Position numbers and translations under genes: made by a program. A stretch of 9,131 nucleotides of DNA from Lentisphaeria bacterium. GTDB taxonomy: Bacteria; Verrucomicrobiota; Lentisphaeria; Oligosphaerales; Oligosphaeraceae. Each line of letters begins with the position of its first letter. The stretch's first letter is position 1. This document shows, piece after piece, positions 1 to 5,463 of the stretch. Under the pieces are notes generated by a model. That model did not search any database. It saw nothing but the letters and a program-made list of their open reading frames with translations, and was not told the origin of the DNA. The stretch lies in the NCBI GenBank assembly GCA_016302725.1, contig JAEDNB010000079.1, forward strand, positions 1 through 9,131, given 5' to 3'.

Positions 1-49
1 CTCGGGGGGACGTCTGCCTTCGTAATATCGTTAGCATAACAACTCTGTG

Positions 50-70
50 CGCCCGGCTTGCCGGGCGTTT
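50..70 (+). terminator. Terminator-like hairpin with CUUG loop
   Basis: A perfect 7-bp stem (CGCCCGG at 50-56 with CCGGGCG at 61-67) closes a CTTG tetraloop at 57-60. It is followed by only three T residues (68-70) and then GC-rich sequence. The stem would be very stable in RNA, and a CUUG loop on a G-C closing pair is a known extra-stable tetraloop. The short T tract makes it a weak intrinsic terminator for a gene to the left of the window. It could equally be a structural element of an RNA starting in the AT-rich patch just upstream. Confidence 0.4.
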
Positions 71-87
71 CCGCGCTCTCCGTGTTT

Positions 88-118
88 TCGCGGCAGCCTC
101 CCGGGGTCTCGCGGCAGC
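88..118. repeat. 10-bp direct repeat, 21-bp period
   Basis: The sequence TCGCGGCAGC occurs at 88-97 and again at 109-118. The two copies start 21 bp apart, about two helical turns, so both would face the same side of the DNA. This spacing is compatible with a pair of protein-binding half-sites upstream of the operon, but chance repetition in GC-rich DNA is a real alternative. Confidence 0.4.
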
Positions 119-129
119 GCCTTCGGGCG
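118..129 (+). other. Hairpin with UUCG tetraloop
   Basis: CGCC (118-121) pairs with GGCG (126-129) around a TTCG loop. C(UUCG)G is one of the most stable RNA tetraloops, so this hairpin is likely to form if the region is transcribed. It lies against the next hairpin (129-144), sharing the base at 129. Confidence 0.45.
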
Positions 130-144
130 GGGGTTGGCACCCCC
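129..144 (+). other. Hairpin, six-base-pair stem
   Basis: GGGGGT (129-134) pairs with ACCCCC (139-144) around a TGGC loop (135-138). It lies directly against the UUCG hairpin at 118-129, and the two could stack coaxially in a transcript. No T tract follows, so it is not an intrinsic terminator. Confidence 0.4.
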
Positions 145-160
145 CAGCCGCCAATCCCCC

Positions 161-173
161 ACCGCTCCGCGGT
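161..173 (+). other. Short hairpin ACCGC-TCC-GCGGT
   Basis: ACCGC at 161-165 is complementary to GCGGT at 169-173 with a three-base loop. It is the fourth compact stem within about 125 bases. No function is known; it is listed because the density of perfect short stems here is high. Confidence 0.3.
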
Positions 174-236
174 TCGATGGGTTTTGTCATAGCCTACCGG
201 AGGAGAGGGGCGGACCACGGGAAAGCCCGGAAAGGA

Positions 237-248
237 GCAATATATTGC
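237..248. repeat. Perfect 12-bp AT-rich palindrome
   Basis: GCAATATATTGC is exactly self-complementary. It sits in an AT-rich island within otherwise GC-rich DNA, about 75 bases upstream of the proS start. A perfect even-length palindrome with an AT core is what a dimeric helix-turn-helix regulator would bind. The TATATT within it could also serve as a -10 element, although no good -35 lies at the right distance. Operator and promoter roles are inferences. Confidence 0.4.
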
Positions 249-257
249 CCACACGTA

Positions 258-278
258 ATGCGCACGCGCACGCACGCG
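258..278. repeat. Purine-pyrimidine alternating tract
   Basis: Twenty-one bases strictly alternate purine and pyrimidine, mostly GC and AC steps with overlapping GCAC/CGCAC units. Such tracts favour the left-handed Z form under negative supercoiling. It lies between the palindrome at 237-248 and the pyrimidine-rich proS leader, so it may be melted or flipped during transcription; this is an inference. Confidence 0.4.
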
Positions 279-284
279 AGGCCG

Positions 285-324
285 CCTTTCCCTTTCCTTA
301 GTCCCCCAGCTTTTTTCCCTGCCC
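285..324 (+). promoter_or_regulatory. Pyrimidine-rich leader of proS without Shine-Dalgarno
   Basis: Of the 40 bases directly before the proS ATG only five are purines (300, 301, 308, 309, 321). No GGAG-like core is present. Ribosomal protein S1 is known to favour pyrimidine-rich, unstructured leaders, so S1-dependent initiation is a reasonable inference. The CtpA-type gene has an even purer tract in the same place. Confidence 0.5.
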
Positions 325-2067
325 ATGCGACTCTCTCAAATGCTCGGACAGCGTCTCCGGGAAGCCCCCCGTGACGCCCAGACCGTCAGCCACAAATTCC
401 TGGCCCGCGGCGGATACTGTCTTCCCGTCTCCGCCGGCATCTTCACCCTGATGCCCCTGGGGCTGCGGATTACCCGGAAAATCGAGGCCATCATCCGGGA
501 GGAGATGGACGCCATCGGGGGGCAGGAGATGCTCATGCCGGTGGCCCTTTCCGCCGAACTCTGGCAGCAGAGCGGGCGCTGGGAGAGCGTAGGGGCGGAG
601 TTGCTGCGCTTCAAGGACCGGAATGGGAAGGACATGATGCTGGGCATGACCCACGAGGAGGCGTGCGTCCACGCGGTGCGCGCCAGCATCAGCAGCTACA
701 AGCAGCTGCCCCTCATGGTCTACCAGATCCAGACCAAATACCGGGACGAGGCGCGTCCCCGGGCCGGCCTCATCCGCACCCGGGAATTCACCATGAAGGA
801 CGCCTACAGCTTCCACACCTCCCAGGAAGACCTGGAGAGATACTACAAAATCTGCCACCAGGCCTACACCCGCATCTTCAAGCGCATCGGCTTCCGGGAG
901 TTCATCAGCATCCAGGCGGACTCCGGAATCTTCGGCGGAAACCGCTCCGATGAATTCATGGCCATCGCCGACTGCGGCGAGGACACCCTCTTCGTCTCCC
1001 CCAACGGAAACTACCAGGCCAACCGGGAAGTGGCCTGCGCCGCCCTCTCCTACCCCCAGGAAGACCCCCTCCCCCTGGAAACGGTGGCCACCCCACACGC
1101 CAAGACCATCGCCGAAGTAGCCGATTTCCTGGGGGTGGACGCCGCCCACACCTGCAAGGCCGTCTTCTACCGGGACTCCCAGGGAAAGCTGGTCTTCGTC
1201 AACATCCGGGGTGACCTGGAGGTCAACGAAACCAAGCTGGCCAAGGTGGTGAAGGACTCCAATCTCGCCTTCGCCAACGACGAACTCATCCGCGAGGCGG
1301 GGGCCGTCCCCGGCTTCGCTTCCCTCCATGGCCTGGACCTCTCCCAGATCCGGGTGGTGGTGGACCCCTCCGTGGTCCACTCCCCCAATCTGGTAGTGGG
1401 CGCCAACAAGGAAGGGTACCATATCCGCAATTTCAACTACCAAAGGGATTTGCATGATACCGGAAACGTGGTGGTGGCCGACATCGCCTGCGTCCGGGAC
1501 GGCGACCCCTCCCCCGTGGACGGCGCCCCCCTGAAACTCCTCCACGGCATTGAAATCGGAAACATCTTCCAGCTGGGCACCAAATACTCCCAGCCCATGG
1601 GATGCCTTTACCTGGACGCGGACGGCAAGGCCAAGCCCATGGTCATGGGATGCTACGGCATCGGCGTGGGGCGCTCCATGGCCGCCATCGTGGAACAGCA
1701 CCATGACGACTACGGCCCCATCTGGCCCATCTCCATCGCCCCCTACCAGGTGCATGTCATCGGCCTCAAAATCAACGAGCCCGCCGTGAAGGAGGCCTGC
1801 GAATCCCTCTACCGGGAACTCCAGAAGGCCGGCGTGGAGGTGTTGCTGGACGACCGGGGCGAGAAGGCGGGAAGCGCCTTCGCCGACGCCGACCTCCTGG
1901 GCATTCCCCTGCGGGTGGTGGTCTCCCCCAAGACCCTGGCCTCCGGCGAGGTGGAATTCAAGCACCGGGACTGGGGCAAGGAGTGCCAGATGAAGCCCCT
2001 GGAGGGCCTGGTGCCCTTCCTCCAGGAGGAGATTCGGAAGGCGTTGGCCGCCCTGGACCCCCAGTAG
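325..2067 (+). CDS. proS: Prolyl-tRNA synthetase, bacterial type with editing domain
   Basis: Charges tRNA-Pro with proline in the cytoplasm; class II synthetase, working as a dimer. The 580 residues match the usual 565-580 of bacterial ProRS. Residues 1-220 and about 405-470 form the catalytic core. Motif 2 region: TKYRDEARPRAG from 137, with R152 and R154 downstream. ATP-site glycines: GIFGGN from 201. Motif 3: GCYGIGVGR ending at R450. Residues about 225-405 form the inserted editing (INS) domain, which removes mischarged Ala; its conserved lysine is K278 in CKAVF, and GAVPG (326-330) matches the GxxxP loop. Residues 475-580 are the anticodon-binding domain. The start is secure because MRLSQM is the family's usual N-terminus. 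No Shine-Dalgarno sequence precedes it; the leader is pyrimidine-rich instead. Oddity: the family motif SHEF reads SDEF here (208-211). First gene of the co-directional cluster. Confidence 0.97.
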   Translation: MRLSQMLGQRLREAPRDAQTVSHKFLARGGYCLPVSAGIFTLMPLGLRITRKIEAIIREEMDAIGGQEMLMPVALSAELWQQSGRWESVGAELLRFKDRNGKDMMLGMTHEEACVHAVRASISSYKQLPLMVYQIQTKYRDEARPRAGLIRTREFTMKDAYSFHTSQEDLERYYKICHQAYTRIFKRIGFREFISIQADSGIFGGNRSDEFMAIADCGEDTLFVSPNGNYQANREVACAALSYPQEDPLPLETVATPHAKTIAEVADFLGVDAAHTCKAVFYRDSQGKLVFVNIRGDLEVNETKLAKVVKDSNLAFANDELIREAGAVPGFASLHGLDLSQIRVVVDPSVVHSPNLVVGANKEGYHIRNFNYQRDLHDTGNVVVADIACVRDGDPSPVDGAPLKLLHGIEIGNIFQLGTKYSQPMGCLYLDADGKAKPMVMGCYGIGVGRSMAAIVEQHHDDYGPIWPISIAPYQVHVIGLKINEPAVKEACESLYRELQKAGVEVLLDDRGEKAGSAFADADLLGIPLRVVVSPKTLASGEVEFKHRDWGKECQMKPLEGLVPFLQEEIRKALAALDPQ

Positions 2068-2103
2068 CCCCCTCCCCATCCCGACCCACGTCCCTCTCCT
2101 GGG

Positions 2104-2108
2104 AGGAG
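2104..2108 (+). promoter_or_regulatory. Ribosome binding site of the FHA gene
   Basis: AGGAG within GGGAGGAG ends eight bases before the ATG at 2117. It is one of the clearest Shine-Dalgarno sites in the window and fixes the start of the FHA gene. It lies in the 49-base gap after proS, so the gene can be translated independently. Confidence 0.75.
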
Positions 2109-2116
2109 TTGCGTCC

Positions 2117-2914
2117 ATGCCTATCTGCCGAATCTACGACTCAACGGGAAAAGAACTGGCGCTTTGCAGCACCAGCGACTACCCCCCCCGCGCGAAAATC
2201 ACCTTCGGGCGTTCCTCCCAGTGCGATGTCTGCCTGAAAAGCGTGGCCGAAACCAGCATCTCCAGGGTCCACTTCTACCTCCAGGATTCCCTCGCCGGGG
2301 GGCAGTGGACCATCTACGACAACAACTCCCGCGCAGGAATCATCCACGACGCCCAGAAGGTCAAGTCCGTCCTCTTGACCGACGGAACCGTCGTCCGCTT
2401 CGGGGGCCTCTTCTTCGCCTTCGGCGAGCGCGGGGTCCCCTCCCATTTCCAACTCAAGTGGAACGGAACCGACGGCAGGGAGCACACCGGCACCCTCTGG
2501 GAGGGCGTCAACTCCGTGGGCGCCTCCCGGGACAACTATGTCACCGTCCGGGAAGGGGACATCTCCCGCTTCCACGCCCATCTCACCGTCCGGGGCGCCT
2601 CCGCCTACCTGGAGTCCGTGAACTCCATGCTGGACACGGAGGTGAACGGCAAACAAATCGTGGGGGCGGTGGAACTGCATGCCGGGGACACCATCCTGCT
2701 GGCGGGATACCCCATCGAGGTCAGATATCTGGAGATTGCGGAAAGGCGTGCCCCCCTCGTCCTCTCGGACGAGGAGGTCGCCATACGAAACCTGCGCGTG
2801 AAAAAGACCCGGGGCACCGCAAAGATTGTGGCCTGCTGCCTCCTGGGCACCGCCATCCTCACCCTTATCGCCCTGGGACTCATGGCCATGAAATGGCTCC
2901 CCGGCGCCCAGTGA
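2117..2914 (+). CDS. Tail-anchored tandem FHA-domain protein
   Basis: A 265-residue protein. FHA domains bind phosphothreonine peptides. Domain 1 spans about residues 20-102, with G31-R32-S33, S49-R50-x-H52, and D68-N69-N70-S71 ending in G74. Domain 2 spans about 120-205 and is more degenerate: VGAS at 134-137 lacks the usual Arg after Gly, but S150-R151-x-H153, N169-S170 and N177-G178 remain. A short linker with basic residues (R225-K231) leads to one hydrophobic segment at about 235-257 and a five-residue tail. No signal peptide is seen. The positive-inside rule places both FHA domains in the cytoplasm, with the C-terminus outside. A run of eight Cs lies at codons 22-24. No Ser/Thr kinase or phosphatase is in the window, so its partner is unknown; a role as membrane-bound reader of phosphorylated proteins is an inference. 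The family match is firm, the function is not. Confidence 0.9.
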   Translation: MPICRIYDSTGKELALCSTSDYPPRAKITFGRSSQCDVCLKSVAETSISRVHFYLQDSLAGGQWTIYDNNSRAGIIHDAQKVKSVLLTDGTVVRFGGLFFAFGERGVPSHFQLKWNGTDGREHTGTLWEGVNSVGASRDNYVTVREGDISRFHAHLTVRGASAYLESVNSMLDTEVNGKQIVGAVELHAGDTILLAGYPIEVRYLEIAERRAPLVLSDEEVAIRNLRVKKTRGTAKIVACCLLGTAILTLIALGLMAMKWLPGAQ

Positions 2915-2961
2915 ACGAACACGCCCCCAGACCGTGACCAACTCCTTCGGACCACCAAAAC

Positions 2962-2966
2962 AGGGG
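2962..2966 (+). promoter_or_regulatory. Candidate ribosome binding site for mgtE
   Basis: AGGGG ends nine bases before the ATG at 2976. The upstream GTG at 2934 has no purine-rich site in front of it, and the ATG at 2967 is directly adjacent to AGGGG, too close to use it. This supports 2976 as the start, although the match is modest. Confidence 0.5.
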
Positions 2967-2975
2967 ATGGGCCCC

Positions 2976-4340
2976 ATGCCGAAACTCGAAGAACTGCTCG
3001 CCCAGGGAAAACTGGCCGAACTCCAGAACAACCTGCGGGAGATGAACCCCGTGGACATCGCCAACGAAATGGGCGAAATGGACACGGCGGACATGATCCG
3101 GGTCTTCCGACTGATGAACAAGGACCTGGCCGCGGAGGTCTTCGCCCACCTGGACGCCATCGACCATAACACCATCGCCCGGCAACTGACCTCCGAGGAA
3201 GCCCGACTCCTGGTGGAGGAAATGTACCTGGACGACGCGGTGGACTTCCTGGACGAACTGCCCAGCGACATGGTACGGAACATCCTGGCCAAGGCAGACC
3301 CCGAGACCCGGAAACTCATCAACGTCTTCCTCAAATACCCTGACAACTCCGCCGGCAGCCTCATGACCGTGGAGTTCGTCCGACTCTTCGAGACCCAGAC
3401 CTGCCGGGAGGCCATCGCCTACGTCCGCTCCTCCGGCATCGAAAAGGAGACCATCTACACCTGCTACGTGGTGGACGCCGCCACCCATCTCACCGGAATC
3501 GTCTCCCTGCGGGAAATCCTCACCAGCAAGGACAACACCCTCATCCGGGACATCATGAGCACCGATTTCGTCTACGCCACCACCACCCAGGACCAGGAAC
3601 TGGTGGCCCAGGACTTCCGGAAATACGACCTCATCGCCATGCCCGTGCTGGACCTGGAATCCCGCATCGTGGGCATCATCACCGTCGACGACATCATGGA
3701 TGTCATCGAGGACGAGCAGACGGAGGACATGGAGCGCCTGGCGGGTATGCAGCACGCGGAGAAGGGGTATTTGGACTCCACGGTATGGGAGCTGGCCAAG
3801 AACCGGCTTCTGTGGCTCCTGATACTCATGGTCTCCGCCACCATCACGGCCAGCCTCATCAACCGCTACAACCGTCTCCTGGAGGGGATGGTGGTGCTCA
3901 CCGCCTTCATCCCCATGCTCATGGACACGGGGGGCAACTCGGGAAACCAGGCCTCCACCCTGATGGTCAGAGGGCTGGCCGTGGGGGAGGTCACCTTCCG
4001 GGACTGGGGCAGGGTCCTCTGGAAGGAGTTGCGGGTGGGGCTTCTCTGCGCCTCCATCCTCGCCTCCATCAATTTCCTCCGCATCGCCATCTTCAAGCAG
4101 GCCCTGTGGCCCGTGAACCTGGTGGTGAACCTGACCCTCTTCCTCACGGTTGTGGTGGCCAAGGTCCTGGGCTCCAGTCTGCCCATCGCCGCCAAACTGG
4201 CCCGCCTGGACCCCGCCCTCATGGCCAGCCCCATCCTCACCACCATGGTGGACCTCTTCACCCTCCTGATCTATTTCCTCATCGCCACCCACCTCCTCCC
4301 CGTCCTGGGCTTCTACCCCGCCAACGCCCCCCTGCCCTGA
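2976..4340 (+). CDS. mgtE: MgtE-family magnesium channel
   Basis: Homodimeric Mg2+-gated channel in the cytoplasmic membrane. From this ATG it has 454 residues, normal for the family. Residues 1-130 form the helical N domain, which with the CBS pair (about 131-191 and 194-248) closes the pore when cytosolic Mg2+ is high. The N-domain/CBS junction AGSLMT is at 126-131. ERLAGM (253-258) begins the connecting helix. Five membrane segments follow at about 277-296, 303-319, 354-374, 379-408 and 414-446. The pore signature GGNSGNQ is at 319-325. RLDPALMASP and TTMVD (ending in D426) match the family's last helix, where a conserved Asp binds Mg2+ in the pore. A GTG at 2934 would add 14 non-conserved residues; I prefer 2976 for its candidate ribosome site and family-like MPKLEELL start. 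No M-box-like leader fits in the short gap before it, so riboswitch control seems absent. Confidence 0.95.
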   Translation: MPKLEELLAQGKLAELQNNLREMNPVDIANEMGEMDTADMIRVFRLMNKDLAAEVFAHLDAIDHNTIARQLTSEEARLLVEEMYLDDAVDFLDELPSDMVRNILAKADPETRKLINVFLKYPDNSAGSLMTVEFVRLFETQTCREAIAYVRSSGIEKETIYTCYVVDAATHLTGIVSLREILTSKDNTLIRDIMSTDFVYATTTQDQELVAQDFRKYDLIAMPVLDLESRIVGIITVDDIMDVIEDEQTEDMERLAGMQHAEKGYLDSTVWELAKNRLLWLLILMVSATITASLINRYNRLLEGMVVLTAFIPMLMDTGGNSGNQASTLMVRGLAVGEVTFRDWGRVLWKELRVGLLCASILASINFLRIAIFKQALWPVNLVVNLTLFLTVVVAKVLGSSLPIAAKLARLDPALMASPILTTMVDLFTLLIYFLIATHLLPVLGFYPANAPLP

Positions 4341-4350
4341 CCCCGACGCC

Positions 4351-5370
4351 ATGCTCACCGTACCCGCCTTCATCGACCTCCATGTCCATCTGCGGGAGCC
4401 AGGGCAAACCCACAAGGGGGACATTGCCCACGAAACCCGAGCCGCCCTGGCCGGGGGCTTCCGGACCGTGCTGGCCATGCCCAACACCCTCCCCCCCCCG
4501 GACACCCCGGAGCGCTTCCGCCAGCTCCAGCGGCTCCTGGAGGAAAAGGCGGCCTGCCGTGCCATCCCCTGCGCCTGCATGACCCAGGACCGCGCCGGCA
4601 GGCGGCCCGCCCCCCTCCCCGCCCTCCGGGAGGCTGGCGCCATGGCCTTCTCCGACGACGGAAGCACCACCCAGGACTGCGCCGTCATGCGGGAGGTGGC
4701 CTGGATGGCCGCCCAGGTGGACGCGCCCCTGGTGGACCATTGCGAGGACGGCCCCTCCAGCCGGGAGGGGGAAATCCGCATGGTGGAGCGGGACATCCTC
4801 CTGGCCCAGGAGACTGGCGCCCGCTTCCATCTTCAGCACCTTTCCGCCCGGGAGGCCGTGGAGCTCCTGCGGCAGGCACGGAGGGACGGGCTGCCCGTCA
4901 CGGGGGAGGCCACCCCCCATCACCTGGCCTTGACCTCCGCCGCCCTGGAGCGCTGGGGCGCCGACGCCAAGATGGCGCCCCCCCTGCGGGAGGAGGCGGA
5001 CCGCCTGGCCCTGGTCCAGGCAGTGGCGGAGGGGGTCATCACCGTCATCGCCACGGACCACGCCCCCCATTCCCCCGAGGAGAAGGCCCTCCCCTTCCCC
5101 CAGGCCCCCAACGGCATCCTGGGGCTGGAGTCCGCCTTCTCCGTCTGCAACCGGGTCCTGGTGAAAAGCGGGGCGATGTCCCTGGAGGCCCTTCTGGAAC
5201 GCCTCACCACCGGCCCGGCCCAGGTGCTGGGACTCCCCCTCCCCCAGGAGACCATCGACCTGGAGCCCGAGGGGGACTTCCCCATCCCCCCGCCCCGCTT
5301 CTCCCGCGCCCGGAACTCCCCCTGGACCGGCTTCCCCGGATGGGGGCGCATCCTCCCCCCACGGGCCTGA
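4351..5370 (+). CDS. pyrC: Dihydroorotase, compact class I form
   Basis: Interconverts carbamoyl-aspartate and dihydroorotate, third step of UMP synthesis. The class I signature HLREPG and all expected metal ligands are present: H11, H13, the SDDG aspartates D102/D103 (bridging Asp of the Bacillus/Aquifex type), H130 in DHCED, H163 in HLQH, and D236 in ATDHAPH. R15, N45 (MPNT) and the loop GILGLES also match. At 339 residues it is about 90 shorter than usual. It starts eight residues before DLHVH, so the N-terminal strands are missing. About 20 residues are missing after HCED, where others carry LGLPGIP. The tail ends soon after RARNSPW, without the final strand. The frame upstream back to 4270 is open but has no start codon or family-like sequence, so the short N-terminus looks real. 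KMAPPLR has Ala where many relatives have Asn. No Shine-Dalgarno site; ten bases after mgtE, so coupling is likely. Class II PyrC is similar in length but differs in motifs. Confidence 0.9.
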   Translation: MLTVPAFIDLHVHLREPGQTHKGDIAHETRAALAGGFRTVLAMPNTLPPPDTPERFRQLQRLLEEKAACRAIPCACMTQDRAGRRPAPLPALREAGAMAFSDDGSTTQDCAVMREVAWMAAQVDAPLVDHCEDGPSSREGEIRMVERDILLAQETGARFHLQHLSAREAVELLRQARRDGLPVTGEATPHHLALTSAALERWGADAKMAPPLREEADRLALVQAVAEGVITVIATDHAPHSPEEKALPFPQAPNGILGLESAFSVCNRVLVKSGAMSLEALLERLTTGPAQVLGLPLPQETIDLEPEGDFPIPPPRFSRARNSPWTGFPGWGRILPPRA

Positions 5371-5463
5371 TTCCCGCCGCCGCCAGGCGGCCCAGGGGCC
5401 AGGCCCCCTCCCCTTTTCCCATGTTCGCAAGCACCCCAACCAACGCCCAAGGAAACTGACACC
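5371..5463 (+). other. pyrC-glyS gap with twin CAG-loop hairpins
   Basis: The longest gap inside the cluster. It holds two adjacent perfect five-base-pair hairpins, each with a CAG loop: GCCGC/GCGGC at 5379-5391 and GGGGC/GCCCC at 5395-5407, three bases apart. TTTT follows at 5414-5417 in a pyrimidine-rich stretch. They could act as a weak terminator or attenuator, or as an mRNA-processing or stability element. The T tract is short and lies six bases past the second stem, so intrinsic termination would be inefficient. Confidence 0.45.
5449..5455 (+). promoter_or_regulatory. Ribosome binding site of glyS
   Basis: AAGGAAA, with the GGA core ending ten bases before the ATG at 5464. A moderate Shine-Dalgarno match that supports this start, in keeping with independent translation after the 93-base gap. 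Confidence 0.55.

Larger units (their letters stand above)
1..324. other. Structured non-coding region upstream of proS
   Basis: No convincing gene lies here. The short open frames at 47-301 and 177-374 have arginine/proline/serine-rich translations that resemble read-through of GC-rich non-coding DNA. The region contains, in order: an AT-rich patch (about 21-48), a terminator-like hairpin (50-70), a 10-bp direct repeat (88-97 and 109-118), three compact hairpins (118-129, 129-144, 161-173), a perfect 12-bp palindrome (237-248), a purine-pyrimidine alternating tract (258-278) and a pyrimidine-rich leader (285-324). It presumably holds the end of an upstream transcript and the promoter and 5' leader of proS. 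I could not pick out a convincing -35/-10 pair; TAATAT at 23-28 is an isolated -10-like hexamer. A small structured RNA is possible but matches no family I recognise. Confidence 0.6.

Noticed and set aside
169..183. tRNA-like GGTTCGA element
   Set aside because: The bases on either side do not form a T-arm stem, and no acceptor, D or anticodon arm can be placed around it.
47..374. Small open frames before proS
   Set aside because: No ribosome site, low-complexity Arg/Pro/Ser composition, overlap with hairpins, and one runs into proS out of frame.
2915..2975. Mg2+-sensing riboswitch (M-box) ahead of mgtE
   Set aside because: The gap is only about 60 bases, far too short, and shows no matching stems.
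4270..4350. Frameshift or missed upstream start for pyrC
   Set aside because: The frame is open back to 4270 but has no ATG, GTG or TTG, and its translation is Ser/Pro-rich, unlike a dihydroorotase N-terminus.
5371..5463. C-terminal extension of pyrC lost by frameshift
   Set aside because: I looked for the usual closing strand (a Val/Gly-rich segment) downstream; the one other frame I translated gives Pro/Arg/Gln-rich sequence instead. The bases encode two hairpins.
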